A DNA stretch of 59,531 bases, taken from assembly GCA_964469265.1 (NCBI GenBank), contig CAYXYF010000014.1, forward strand, positions 1-59,531. The letters run 5' to 3'. The notes under the pieces were generated by a model that did no database searches, was not told the DNA's origin, and was given only the letters and a program-made list of their open reading frames with translations. This stretch comes from JAEYZS01 sp964469265. GTDB taxonomy: Bacteria; Bdellovibrionota; Bdellovibrionia; Bdellovibrionales; JAEYZS01. Both the position numbers and the translations under genes were made by a program. Below, piece after piece: positions 24,749 through 33,728 of the stretch; the first letter of the stretch is position 1; the number at the start of each line of letters is the position of its first letter.

Positions 24749-25840
24749 ATGAAAATGTTAATAACGTTTCTGCTTATCATGTTGATGGCAGACGAGATGG
24801 GTCTTGCTAACGTCAGTATGGAGCCCGCCAGCAGCGACACTTTTTCTTGTCTTATCGGCGACCCCTATAGCAGAGACTTTGCTCAACAACTGAATAAACC
24901 AGATTTAGGTGACGAGGATTCTTTTCTTGTTCGCTATAAAATGAGCAGGGTAAAAAATCTTCTGCCTCAGTACTTCGTTCAAAACCCGATCATAAACACG
25001 GCTCAAGCTTCAGCATCGGCTTCGACGATTTCTAGAGAACAAATCCACTGTGCGATGAAGCGAATTCCTTTTATCCCTCAAAGGAAAAAAATCTGTCAGA
25101 CTTCAAACGAGTCTGGCCGATTCCAAAACAACACTCCGTGCGTAACCCGACAACTCGTTGATTACATCCACTGGGGACTCAATGAAACCCTGAAGTGCTA
25201 CGGAAATCTTCTCGACGAAGTTGAAAAAAGGATGATTTTTAAAAAGATCAATCATGAGTCGGCCTTTGGTTTTTTCTTTCAATACAAAGGCGGGACAGGA
25301 ATTGCACAGCTCGTATCCGCGTCTAAGAAAGACCTCTTCTTTGAAGGCGGCCAAGCTCACTCTTTTGTCACACAACATATTTCAAACAATTCAAGGCAAT
25401 GCCAAAGCTTCTCCAAGCTTATGGAAAGAGCAACAGCCGCTACATCTTTGAAGTCCTGCGAGTTTATTTCCGTTGGGGATGGCATTGGCAGAAGTCTCTT
25501 GGGCGGCATCGGCTTATATCTCCACTATAGAAGTGATCCAAAGAACAGATACTCAGCTGAACGTTTACTTGCCTACTGGGGAGTTCAAAAAACAAACTCT
25601 AAGGAATATAGAAAACTGAGATCCTACATCACACTTGGCATGTACAATAAGGGCCCTGGTGCCGTCATTAGCACCATAAGAAATAAAATCGCAAAAGGAA
25701 GTTTGACGGGATTATCTGATAAAGAGGCGTACGCAGCTGTGACAAATCAGATTAAAAAGAGCAATTTTGCAGGCTATCTCACAGCTATCGAACGCAGCTC
25801 AAAACAAATCCTAAACGAAGACGGAAGTTGTAAGATTTAA
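24749..25840 (+). CDS. Secreted lytic-transglycosylase-like protein (SLT-fold candidate)
   Basis: A 363-aa exported protein with signal peptide MKMLITFLLIMLMADEMGLA. It has the SLT-family motifs in order: KINHESAFGFFF with E170 as likely catalytic Glu, GGTGIAQL (residues 182-188, equivalent to GLMQ), and MYNKGPGAVISTI (299-304, equivalent to AYNAGPG). Two Cys-flanked segments, ICQTSN and TPCVTRQLVDYIHWGLNET, match the C-terminal half of the 723-aa neighbour, so the two are paralogues. Predicted role: cleavage of glycan strands in peptidoglycan. Its stop codon overlaps the lpd stop by four bases (TTAA). Confidence 0.72.
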   Translation: MKMLITFLLIMLMADEMGLANVSMEPASSDTFSCLIGDPYSRDFAQQLNKPDLGDEDSFLVRYKMSRVKNLLPQYFVQNPIINTAQASASASTISREQIHCAMKRIPFIPQRKKICQTSNESGRFQNNTPCVTRQLVDYIHWGLNETLKCYGNLLDEVEKRMIFKKINHESAFGFFFQYKGGTGIAQLVSASKKDLFFEGGQAHSFVTQHISNNSRQCQSFSKLMERATAATSLKSCEFISVGDGIGRSLLGGIGLYLHYRSDPKNRYSAERLLAYWGVQKTNSKEYRKLRSYITLGMYNKGPGAVISTIRNKIAKGSLTGLSDKEAYAAVTNQIKKSNFAGYLTAIERSSKQILNEDGSCKI

Positions 25841-27243
25841 CCTTGTCGTGCCATTTTATCGACGTTTAGGGCTGCTTCTCTCATGACTTCTGAAAGTGTT
25901 GGGTGACCATGGAAGGTTCTTGCGATGTCTTCTGCAGAAGCACTAAACTCCATTGCAATCACGGCTTCAGCAATCATATCAGAAGCTCTAGGGCCTACAA
26001 TATGAACGCCCAAGACCTTGTCTGTAGCTTTCTCAGCAATGATTTTCACCATTCCATCAGTTGAACCCATAGCTCTTGCACGGCCATTAGCAGAGAAAGG
26101 AAACGTTCCAACTTTGTAATCTAAACCTTGCTCTTTAACTTGCTCCTCGGTTTGTCCAACACTTGCAAGCTCTGGCCACGTATAAATTACAGAAGGAACC
26201 GTCAGATAATTCACATGACCCGCTTGTCCTGCGAGGATCTCCGCGACGGCAACGCCTTCTTCTTCAGCTTTATGTGCTAACATAGGACCAGGAATCGCGT
26301 CGCCAACAGCATAAATGTTAGGAGCTTTTGTTTGGTAATGTTCATTTACGACAATAAACCCTCTTTTGTCTAACTCGATGCCTGCGTTTTCAAGACCAAG
26401 ACCTTCCGTATAAGGTCGTCTGCCGACGGACAATAAAACTCTATCACCGCGGATTTCTTTACTCTCGCCCGATGCCATATCTTCGTATGTGATCACAACT
26501 TCTTTTTTATCGGTTTTATGGCCTGTCACTTTTGCCTTGAGGATAAACTCCATTCCTTGTTTCTTAAGAACACGGGTTAATGCCGTGGTCATTTGTGCGT
26601 CCATCATTGATGCGATTCGATCAGCATACTCAATGACGGTGACCTTTGCACCTAACCGCTTCCATACCGAACCTAACTCAAGACCAATAACACCACCGCC
26701 AACAACGATGAGATGCTTAGGGACTTCCGAGAGAGAAAGCGCCTCCGTTGAAGAAATTATAGATTTTCCGTCGACTTTCATAAATGGAAGTTCTGAGACT
26801 ACACTTCCTGTTGCGATCATTATATTTTTTGTAGTGATTTTTGATTTTCCGCCTTGGCCATCTACCTCAACTTCATTTGCAGATAAAATCTTTCCTTTCC
26901 CAAAGATGCGTTCGACTTTATTTTTTTTCATTAAAAAGTCAATACCACTGGTAAGGTCTTTAACGATTTTGTTTTTTCGAGACATGAGCTGATTAAGGTC
27001 AAGTTCAACCTTAGAGACCTTAACACCGTGAGCTTCAAGCTCGTGTTGAGCTGCCGCATAATGTTCAGAAGAATCTAGCAATGCTTTTGATGGAATACAG
27101 CCGACGTTTAAGCATGTTCCCCCGAGCGTTTTATCCTTTTCGACAATTGCGACCTTCATTCCTAATTGGGCCATGCGGATCACACCCGTATATCCAGCTG
27201 GTCCGCCACCAATTACAACAACATCAAAATTCGACTCCGCCAT
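25837..27243 (-). CDS. lpd: Dihydrolipoyl dehydrogenase (E3)
   Basis: This FAD flavoprotein reoxidises the lipoyl group of the 2-oxoglutarate dehydrogenase complex and passes electrons to NAD+. The 468-aa length is standard. It has the FAD Rossmann motif VVIGGGPAGYTG, the redox disulfide GGTCLNVGCIPSKALL, the NAD motif IVVGGGVIGLELG, YAVGDAIPGPMLAHKA, and the C-terminal active-site HPTLSEVMREAAL with His and Glu. It ends the sucA-sucB-lpd operon, 20 bases after sucB. Having its own E3 in the operon supports dedication to this complex, though it may also serve others. Confidence 0.96.
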   Translation of the reverse strand: MAESNFDVVVIGGGPAGYTGVIRMAQLGMKVAIVEKDKTLGGTCLNVGCIPSKALLDSSEHYAAAQHELEAHGVKVSKVELDLNQLMSRKNKIVKDLTSGIDFLMKKNKVERIFGKGKILSANEVEVDGQGGKSKITTKNIMIATGSVVSELPFMKVDGKSIISSTEALSLSEVPKHLIVVGGGVIGLELGSVWKRLGAKVTVIEYADRIASMMDAQMTTALTRVLKKQGMEFILKAKVTGHKTDKKEVVITYEDMASGESKEIRGDRVLLSVGRRPYTEGLGLENAGIELDKRGFIVVNEHYQTKAPNIYAVGDAIPGPMLAHKAEEEGVAVAEILAGQAGHVNYLTVPSVIYTWPELASVGQTEEQVKEQGLDYKVGTFPFSANGRARAMGSTDGMVKIIAEKATDKVLGVHIVGPRASDMIAEAVIAMEFSASAEDIARTFHGHPTLSEVMREAALNVDKMARQG

Positions 27244-27263
27244 CTTTGCTCCTTAGTCGCCAA

Positions 27264-28454
27264 TTAAATTTCAAGTAGGATTCTTGCTGGATCTTCAATG
27301 CAATCTTTGATCTTCACTAAGAAAGTAACAGCATCTTTGCCATCGATAATTCTGTGGTCATAAGAAAGAGCAAGATACATCATCGGGCGGATTTCAACTT
27401 TCCCGTCCACTGCAACAGGTCTTTCTTCAATTCTGTGCATTCCTAGGATTCCACTTTGAGGAGGGTTTAAAATAGGAGTCGACATCAATGAACCATAGAC
27501 GCCACCATTTGAAACTGTAAATGTACCAGCAGAGAGATCGTCTGGCATGATCTTGCCTTCTTTTGCTTTGATCGCGAATCTTTTAATTTCAAGTTCAATT
27601 TCTGCAAGAGACATTCTGTCAGCATCCCTAATGACAGGTACAATTAAGCCCTTCTCAGTTCCGATAGCAACACCGATATTATAGAAGTTGTTAAAGACGA
27701 TCTCTTGACCGTCAATAAAACCATTCACCGCGCGAGTTTCTTTTAACGCTTCAATAGATGCTTTAATGAAAAAGCCCATAAACCCTAACGAAACCCCGTA
27801 GCGCTCTTTAAACTGATCTTTGTATTTTGCTCGCAGAGCAAGGAGATTAGACATGTCTACATCGTTAAAAGTTGTAAGAGTTGCAGTTGATTGCTGGGAC
27901 ATGAGAAGTCTCTCAGCAATTCTCCTGCGAACATTTGTCATCTTCACGCGCTCAACTTGCCCTTGTTGTGATGAAGGAGCTCTTGTCGGAATGTCCGCTG
28001 TAGGCTGTGGATTTAACACGTCAGCTTTAGTCAAGCGACCATCCTTGCCTGTTCCTTTTATCTTTGAAGTATCAATTCCTTTTTCTGCAACAATTTTTCG
28101 AACCGCTGGAGAATGCTCAGCACTTGCCGCAGCAAAAACTTCAGTTCCACCTGACGATGGCGCCGATTGCTCTTTTGGCTTTTCTTCAGAAGACGCTTTA
28201 GAGTTTCCAGCTGGAGCGGATTTGGACTCATCAATTTGTGCAACAGTTGCACCTATTTCAACCACGTCACCTTCATTTGAGGTGGTCTTTAATAGACCAC
28301 TGTGCTCTGCTACGACTTCAACATTGGCTTTGTCAGTTTCTACCTCAAGGATTGCTTCACCTTGATTTACGTAATCACCAGTTTTTTTAATCCAGCGACC
28401 AACAGTTGCTTCAGTAATTGATTCCCCTACCGCTGGGATTTTTACATCTTTCAT
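27264..28454 (-). CDS. sucB: 2-oxoglutarate dehydrogenase E2 (dihydrolipoyl succinyltransferase)
   Basis: This is the core subunit that transfers the succinyl group from lipoate to CoA. The 396-aa protein has a single N-terminal lipoyl domain (VETDKANVEV with the lipoylated Lys). A Ser/Ala-rich linker follows, then an E3-binding domain (SPAVRKIVAEKGID, GTGKDGRLTKADV) and a C-terminal catalytic domain ending with the active-site motif YDHRIIDGKDAV. It lies 16 bases after sucA. The RRRIAERL and GVAIGTEKGL segments are typical of succinyltransferases. Confidence 0.96.
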   Translation of the reverse strand: MKDVKIPAVGESITEATVGRWIKKTGDYVNQGEAILEVETDKANVEVVAEHSGLLKTTSNEGDVVEIGATVAQIDESKSAPAGNSKASSEEKPKEQSAPSSGGTEVFAAASAEHSPAVRKIVAEKGIDTSKIKGTGKDGRLTKADVLNPQPTADIPTRAPSSQQGQVERVKMTNVRRRIAERLLMSQQSTATLTTFNDVDMSNLLALRAKYKDQFKERYGVSLGFMGFFIKASIEALKETRAVNGFIDGQEIVFNNFYNIGVAIGTEKGLIVPVIRDADRMSLAEIELEIKRFAIKAKEGKIMPDDLSAGTFTVSNGGVYGSLMSTPILNPPQSGILGMHRIEERPVAVDGKVEIRPMMYLALSYDHRIIDGKDAVTFLVKIKDCIEDPARILLEI

Positions 28455-28470
28455 TGAGCTCTCCTTACTC

Positions 28471-31185
28471 TTACTTATATAGCGCTAAAACTTTTTCTAA
28501 AATCTCATTCACTTCCGCGACGTGCTTATGCGGAGATCCTGTAGCAGGAGACGCTCGCATATCTCGTCCGATGTATTTCACCTTTTGGTCAAACCACTGT
28601 GAAACCACACCGTAAGCTCCCATGTTTTGTGGTTCTTCCTGTAACCAGTAAATGTCTTTAAGCTTCTTTGAAGCCTTTAACAAATTTTGAATCTTCTTTT
28701 CAGGGAACGGATAGAGTTGTTCAATACGAATTACGGCAACCTTATTGCTTTTTATTTTCTTTTCTTCCCTGGCTGCATCAACATCGTAGAAGACTTTTCC
28801 AGAACAGAACACAAATTGTTCTACATTTGCATAATTCTTCAAATCATCGCCAATTGCTGGGTCTAAAAGGATCTCCTGGAACGAACCTTTTGCAAGATCA
28901 TCCATTGAGCATACAACCTTAGGGTGTCTGAGCAAGGATTTCGGTGACATGACAATAAGAGGTTTTCTGAAATCACGCTTTATTTGACGTCGAAAAGCAT
29001 GGAACAACTGCTGCGGAGTTGTAAAGTTACAGACTTGCATATTTGCTTGTGCACAAGATTGCATAAACCTTTCTAGTCTTGCACTGGAGTGCTCTGGCCC
29101 TTGCCCTTCATAACCGTGTGGTAACAAAAGAACGAGACCGCTCATTTGGTACCATTTACTCTCACCGCTTGAGATAAACTGATCAATAATAATTTGGGCT
29201 CCGTTCATAAAGTCACCAAACTGTGCTTCCCAAATCGTTAAAAACGTTGGATCAGAAATCGAATTTCCATATTCAAAACCTAAAACACCATATTCAGAAA
29301 GTAAGGAATCATAAACACAAAATTCTTTTTCTGGATTCACATGTTTTAACGGAATGTGTCTTTCACCAGTATTCACATCATAAAAAATAGAATGTCTGTG
29401 GCTGAAAGTTCCGCGCCCGCAGTCTTGACCTGACAAACGCACCGAAGTGCCTTCAGAAATCAAACTGCCGTAACAAAGAAGCTCAGCCATTCCCCAGTCA
29501 ATCGGCCTCTCACCACTGAGCATTTGTCTGCGCTGATCAATTAGTCTTGCAATCTTTGGGTGTGGTGTAAAACCTTTTGGAACAGAAGTTATAATTTCGC
29601 CAACTTTTTTAAGCGCCTTCATGTCAGTGGTTGTATCTGTTGGAACATCAAAGTCTTCAAGAGTTCCTCTGCGAAGCCCCTTCCACAACCCTTCAAAGGA
29701 CATAAGCTTGATGCGGGTTGGTTTTTTACGAATTTCATCTAAGATCTTTTGCAGATTGCTCATTTTTTCTTGGATTAAGAGATTCAGAGTCTTTTCTTCA
29801 AGGTGCTTTTCACCAACCAGCTTAGCCCCGTAGATTTCTGCAAGCGTTGGATGGTCTTTAATAATTTTGTACATAGAAGGCTGAGTAAACATTGGCTCGT
29901 CACCTTCGTTGTGACCATAACGTCGATAGCAGATCACATTAATAACAACATCTTGGCCGAATTCTTGTCTATAGCGAGTCGCGATGTCTGCTGCTCGCAC
30001 ACACGCCTCAGCATCATCACCGTTAACGTGAATCACTGGGCATAATAAGGTCTTTGCTACATCTGATGAATAAGTTGAGCTTCTGGTTTCATGAGAATCT
30101 GCTGTGAAGCCTACTTGGTTATCAATAATAAGATGAATACTGCCACCTACGGTGTAGCCACGGAGTTGAGACATTTGGAAGCCTTCACTCACCACACCCT
30201 GCCCCGCAAAAGCTGCATCACCGTGAATGAGGATCGGAACAACCTTTTTTCTTTCTTGAGTGTCTTTTTGGATACGTTGTTTTGCGCGCACCATTCCTTG
30301 TACAACAGTATTTACCGCTTCAAGGTGTGAAGGGTTAAAGGCCAAAGAGACGTCGACTTTTCCATGAGGAGTTTCTTTTGTCGAAGAGTAACCAAGGTGA
30401 TATTTAACGTCTCCATCAAGACCTTCAATACCATCAAAAGCCTTTCCATCAAACTCAGAGAAAATATCGCCGTACCCCTTACCAACAAAGTTAGCAAGCA
30501 CACTGAGGCGTCCTCTGTGTGCCATTCCAATTATGATTTCTTTTAACCCATGCTTTGCGCCTGTGCTGGCCATTTCCTCGAGCATAGGGATAATGACGTC
30601 AGCGCCTTCAATCGAGAATCGTTTTGCACCAACATAACGAGTGTGGAGGAATGATTCAAAAGCTTCTGTAATAACGAGTTGCTTAAGAATATTTAACTTT
30701 TCGTCTTTTGAGATTTTTTTTCCCTCAAGATTTTTTTCCATCTCGTTGATGAACCATTCTCTAATCCGAGGTTTTGCTGAAGCGACTTGAACCGAGAGCG
30801 TTCCGCAATAAGTTCTTCGCAAAGTTTCAACGATATGCTTAAGAGTTCCTTTGAACGGCCCTATCTCAAAATGTTTTTCAAGATCGGCTTCCGTTAAACC
30901 GTAACGAGCAAGTGACAACTCTTCTGATGATGAATTGGAATTTTGAAGAGGATCAAGCTCGGCTTCATAGTGTCCATAATCACGATAGGCATTTATTAAT
31001 GAAAAGACTTTTAAATCTTGTTCAGAAATACTTCCGTCTTTTGAGAATTCCATGCCCTCAAAAAATCTTTTCCACTCGACATTTACGGAATCAGGAGACT
31101 TAAGATACTCCTGATATAAGCCATCAATATATTCTGCGTTGTACTGATTCATGTAACTGATTTTGTTTTGCTTAGACTGTTCCAC
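28471..31185 (-). CDS. sucA: 2-oxoglutarate dehydrogenase E1
   Basis: This thiamine-diphosphate enzyme decarboxylates 2-oxoglutarate and loads the succinyl group on E2. The 904-aa protein begins with the N-terminal E2-binding segment (NAEYIDGLYQEYLKSPDSV) and includes IIGMAHRGRLSVLANFV, the ThDP/Mg region HGDAAFAGQGVVSEGFQMS, NQVGFTADSHETRSS, YRRYGHNEGDEPMFTQP and RGTFSHRHSIFYD. The C-terminal transketolase-like domain has LLPHGYEGQGPEHSSARLERF. It is the first gene of the operon; its promoter must lie in the 170 bases upstream. The identity is firm. Confidence 0.97.
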   Translation of the reverse strand: MEQSKQNKISYMNQYNAEYIDGLYQEYLKSPDSVNVEWKRFFEGMEFSKDGSISEQDLKVFSLINAYRDYGHYEAELDPLQNSNSSSEELSLARYGLTEADLEKHFEIGPFKGTLKHIVETLRRTYCGTLSVQVASAKPRIREWFINEMEKNLEGKKISKDEKLNILKQLVITEAFESFLHTRYVGAKRFSIEGADVIIPMLEEMASTGAKHGLKEIIIGMAHRGRLSVLANFVGKGYGDIFSEFDGKAFDGIEGLDGDVKYHLGYSSTKETPHGKVDVSLAFNPSHLEAVNTVVQGMVRAKQRIQKDTQERKKVVPILIHGDAAFAGQGVVSEGFQMSQLRGYTVGGSIHLIIDNQVGFTADSHETRSSTYSSDVAKTLLCPVIHVNGDDAEACVRAADIATRYRQEFGQDVVINVICYRRYGHNEGDEPMFTQPSMYKIIKDHPTLAEIYGAKLVGEKHLEEKTLNLLIQEKMSNLQKILDEIRKKPTRIKLMSFEGLWKGLRRGTLEDFDVPTDTTTDMKALKKVGEIITSVPKGFTPHPKIARLIDQRRQMLSGERPIDWGMAELLCYGSLISEGTSVRLSGQDCGRGTFSHRHSIFYDVNTGERHIPLKHVNPEKEFCVYDSLLSEYGVLGFEYGNSISDPTFLTIWEAQFGDFMNGAQIIIDQFISSGESKWYQMSGLVLLLPHGYEGQGPEHSSARLERFMQSCAQANMQVCNFTTPQQLFHAFRRQIKRDFRKPLIVMSPKSLLRHPKVVCSMDDLAKGSFQEILLDPAIGDDLKNYANVEQFVFCSGKVFYDVDAAREEKKIKSNKVAVIRIEQLYPFPEKKIQNLLKASKKLKDIYWLQEEPQNMGAYGVVSQWFDQKVKYIGRDMRASPATGSPHKHVAEVNEILEKVLALYK

Positions 31186-31356
31186 AAACTGGTCCTATTA
31201 GAGTTGTTGTTAAGGAGTACCTTTAGAATTTTAAGTCATAACTTAACAGCCAACAATTGTAAATGCCGTCATGACGACCTAAGACTTAACTCGCACGGTC
31301 TGAGCCGAGCCCCAAAGTGGAATCACTGAGACCTTCGCCGAGGGTTTTTCAGACTA

Positions 31357-31977
31357 TCACATGAAAGGGTTATCGCCAGCCGCATGATCAGTGACGTCGA
31401 TCACGTTCTTTACTTCAGGAAGTGCTCTCTTTATAGCCAACTCAACCCCTTGTTTGAGGGTTGCTTGAGATGAAGAACAGCCTTGGCACCCGCCTTCAAG
31501 GCGGACGTAAACAGAATCTTCGCCCACATCTACGAGAGTGATCTTACCGCCATGGCTTGCAACCATGGGATTGATGTCTGTGTCGAGAACCTTCTGCACG
31601 GTCACAGCCCTTGGATCCTGCGCCAGCTTCTCACTTAGCTCACTGTGGCTGAGTTTTGCGTTTTGCGTTGGCGGCGGAGGGTTTTCTTCAAATTCTTGAA
31701 CGCCTTCAGCCCGTTGCATTTCAAAATGCTCTTTAATGAGGCCTGCTAAGGGTTCAGCTAGCACATCCCAATCGACCCAATCTTGCTTCGTTACAACAAC
31801 GTGGTCCTTTGAAACCTTCACTGACGATGTCCACGGAAAGCCAAAAATCTTATTGGCCAAGGGCGAATGCTGAGCCGAGACCGAGCTTGGGTATTCAACC
31901 TCTGTATTTGATATGAGTTGATCAAACTGGAATTTTCGAACGTCTGGGTTACCGATATCTAGAATTTCAATATTCAT
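31357..31977 (-). CDS. Nfu-type iron-sulfur cluster carrier
   Basis: The protein delivers Fe-S clusters to target enzymes. The 206-aa protein has an N-terminal Nfu domain (LDIGNPDVRKFQF, then SPLANKIFGFPWTSSVKVSKDHVVVTK) and a C-terminal NifU domain (VASHGGKITLVDV, then GGCQGCSSSQATLKQGVELAIKRALP) whose CxxC binds the cluster. Aconitase and the BFD-like protein in this window are plausible clients. There is no ribosome binding site: the ATG lies 3 bases after the T-run of the upstream terminator (31981-32027). Translation may be leaderless or depend on read-through. Confidence 0.92.
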   Translation of the reverse strand: MNIEILDIGNPDVRKFQFDQLISNTEVEYPSSVSAQHSPLANKIFGFPWTSSVKVSKDHVVVTKQDWVDWDVLAEPLAGLIKEHFEMQRAEGVQEFEENPPPPTQNAKLSHSELSEKLAQDPRAVTVQKVLDTDINPMVASHGGKITLVDVGEDSVYVRLEGGCQGCSSSQATLKQGVELAIKRALPEVKNVIDVTDHAAGDNPFM

Positions 31978-31980
31978 ACT

Positions 31981-32027
31981 AAAAAGCCTTATTTAATGGT
32001 TTGTAGGCCAATAAAATAAGGCTTTTT
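31981..32027 (-). terminator. Intrinsic terminator abutting the nfu start codon
   Basis: A perfect 14-bp stem AAAAAGCCTTATTT/AAATAAGGCTTTTT (31981-31994, 32014-32027) has a 19-base loop. On the minus strand the transcript ends ...GGCTTTTTAGT and the next three bases are the nfu ATG. It should end the transcript of the 32058-32834 gene. Confidence 0.85.
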
Positions 32028-32057
32028 TGATCTTATTTCAACTGAATTGATTACAAC

Positions 32058-32834
32058 TTAGTTTACTGTCACAACGCGGTTGATAGCAACGCCATCTGCT
32101 GAGCGAATGTGGATCAACTTCTTTGATGGTCCGTTGCCATCGTAAGAGATATTGACCTTTTTCAGGAAGGGTTGAAGCTCCTGGGTGCAAACTTCCGATT
32201 TCATCTCAACGATTGGTAAAACCTCAATCACATTGTCCGCACGCTCTTTCAGAACGCGAACTTCTGTAAATTCGTAGCAACCGTTAGGGAATATTCCTGG
32301 GAGCGTGAGTTCAATAACTTGAGCTCTTCTGTCCACCTTGACGGTCAGTTCGTTGATATCCAGCGGTGCGTACTCATAATCGTCTTTTTCGGAGGTTTTA
32401 CTTTTGCCGATCTTAAGTTCTGAGAACTTCTTAAATTGTCCAGACGCTGTTTCAAATTGGACCTCATATGTACCAGCCAAGAGTGCTCCAAAGTTGATTG
32501 TTGCTGGCGTTGAGATGTGTCTTGCTTTACAGAAATCACTATCGAGAACCAAAGACATGTTTGAAATTCGGATGATCTTTTTTTCTTGATCAATATCAGG
32601 CGCTAGAGTGAAGTTTTTTATAAAACAAGAATTTCTACTGTGGTTTAAGTAGGTCACCTCAGCATCGTCAAGATCATCAAAGCCAGGCGGAACAAACACC
32701 TCGTCTTGCCTTGGTGGATTTACTATGGATTGTACAGTTTCTGTTCCAAAAGAGTCAGTGAAAGTCACGTCACCAGCGTATGCTAAGGAACTCAACGAAA
32801 TAAGGCTTATTAAAAGTCCAAGGACAAAATTCAT
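32058..32834 (-). CDS. Secreted protein of unknown function
   Basis: A 258-aa exported, beta-rich protein with signal peptide MNFVLGLLISLISLSSLAYA. Segments such as ATINFGALLAGTYEVQFE and ELTLPGIFPNGCYEF suggest Ig-like or lipocalin-like strands, and four cysteines could form disulfides. No family is recognised. The ATG at 32834 has GGGAG 5 bases upstream; the in-frame GTG at 32840 is less likely. It lies 21 bases after the CBS-PAS gene and ahead of a strong terminator, so it is the last gene of that unit. Confidence 0.68.
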   Translation of the reverse strand: MNFVLGLLISLISLSSLAYAGDVTFTDSFGTETVQSIVNPPRQDEVFVPPGFDDLDDAEVTYLNHSRNSCFIKNFTLAPDIDQEKKIIRISNMSLVLDSDFCKARHISTPATINFGALLAGTYEVQFETASGQFKKFSELKIGKSKTSEKDDYEYAPLDINELTVKVDRRAQVIELTLPGIFPNGCYEFTEVRVLKERADNVIEVLPIVEMKSEVCTQELQPFLKKVNISYDGNGPSKKLIHIRSADGVAINRVVTVN

Positions 32835-32855
32835 TTGCACTCCCCGTTTTTGATT

Positions 32856-33728
32856 TTAGTCTTCGGGGGTGTAGATACCATGGAGTATGCGCAAAAGGGA
32901 ATCAGAATCTAAGACCCTTGAAATAGAAGATGTTGCAACAAACTCGCCCTTATTGTTCCTGATCGCCGATGAGACGACCTCTACCTTTAAAGGCTGTTTA
33001 TTTTTGCGTATAAAGGTGCTGTAGACCTTTATATTTTGATCTGAGGCCATAACGGCCCTCAAAGTCTCCTCGGCGGGCTGTTTTTCTGTGGGGTCGTAAA
33101 TCTGAAATATCGAGGCCCCTATAAGTTCTTTAGGCTGGTATCCTAATTCACTATGTAGTTTTTCATTAGCAACGAGGATATTAAAGTTCGCGTCACAAGA
33201 GTGAAACATGAACGGGCTCTTCTCTACAATGCCTGCAATACTTTTTAACTCCGTTTGGGCGGCCTTTAACTGATCTTTTAAAATCGCAATCCGATCCTTC
33301 ATAACAAGAAGTTCTTTTGAAAGTCCCGAGTTCGCAACCTCACCCATCAAAAACCGCAGAAGGTCCTTAGGACTTATAATCCCTGTCAGTTGCTTGTGAC
33401 TGTTGACAACCAAAACTCGGTGAAAGGATGAATTGATGATGGATTTTACCACAACATCTATAGCATCCGTTTCTTGTACAATAGTGGGCTTTGAAAAAAG
33501 ACTGGAGTAGTCCGCGAGCACCTTGTTGGCATTATCTTTTTTTGAACTCAGTATGAATGCTTTTAACAATTCAACTTCAGAAATTTGACCTAGAATCCGA
33601 GAGCCTGCACCCAAAACAGGAAGACTTGAAATTTTATGGGTCATCATTTCTTTAATCGCATTCTGAACGCTCATCTGAGCTGACAAAAAGTAAGGATTTG
33701 CAGTCATTAAATCCTTAGCCGCCCTCAT
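32856..33728 (-). CDS. CBS-pair / PAS sensor protein
   Basis: A 290-aa cytoplasmic protein with no kinase or output domain. Two CBS motifs fill residues about 1-132 (MTHKISSLPVLGAGSRILGQISEVELL and FHRVLVVNSHKQLTGIISPKDLL). A short coiled coil follows (about 135-165, KDRIAILKDQLKAAQTELK). A PAS domain ends the protein (about 168-275, MFHSCDANFNILVANEKLHSELGYQPKELIG). CBS pairs usually bind adenosyl ligands, and PAS domains sense small molecules or redox state. Its gene overlaps the stop of the kynureninase-like gene by 4 bases, so the sensor may adjust that enzyme or respond to its pathway. Confidence 0.85.
   Translation of the reverse strand: MRAAKDLMTANPYFLSAQMSVQNAIKEMMTHKISSLPVLGAGSRILGQISEVELLKAFILSSKKDNANKVLADYSSLFSKPTIVQETDAIDVVVKSIINSSFHRVLVVNSHKQLTGIISPKDLLRFLMGEVANSGLSKELLVMKDRIAILKDQLKAAQTELKSIAGIVEKSPFMFHSCDANFNILVANEKLHSELGYQPKELIGASIFQIYDPTEKQPAEETLRAVMASDQNIKVYSTFIRKNKQPLKVEVVSSAIRNNKGEFVATSSISRVLDSDSLLRILHGIYTPED

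Noticed and set aside
28058..28365. Long antisense ORFs inside sucA, sucB and lpd
   Set aside because: They are frame shadows of strongly conserved enzymes with no ribosome binding sites.
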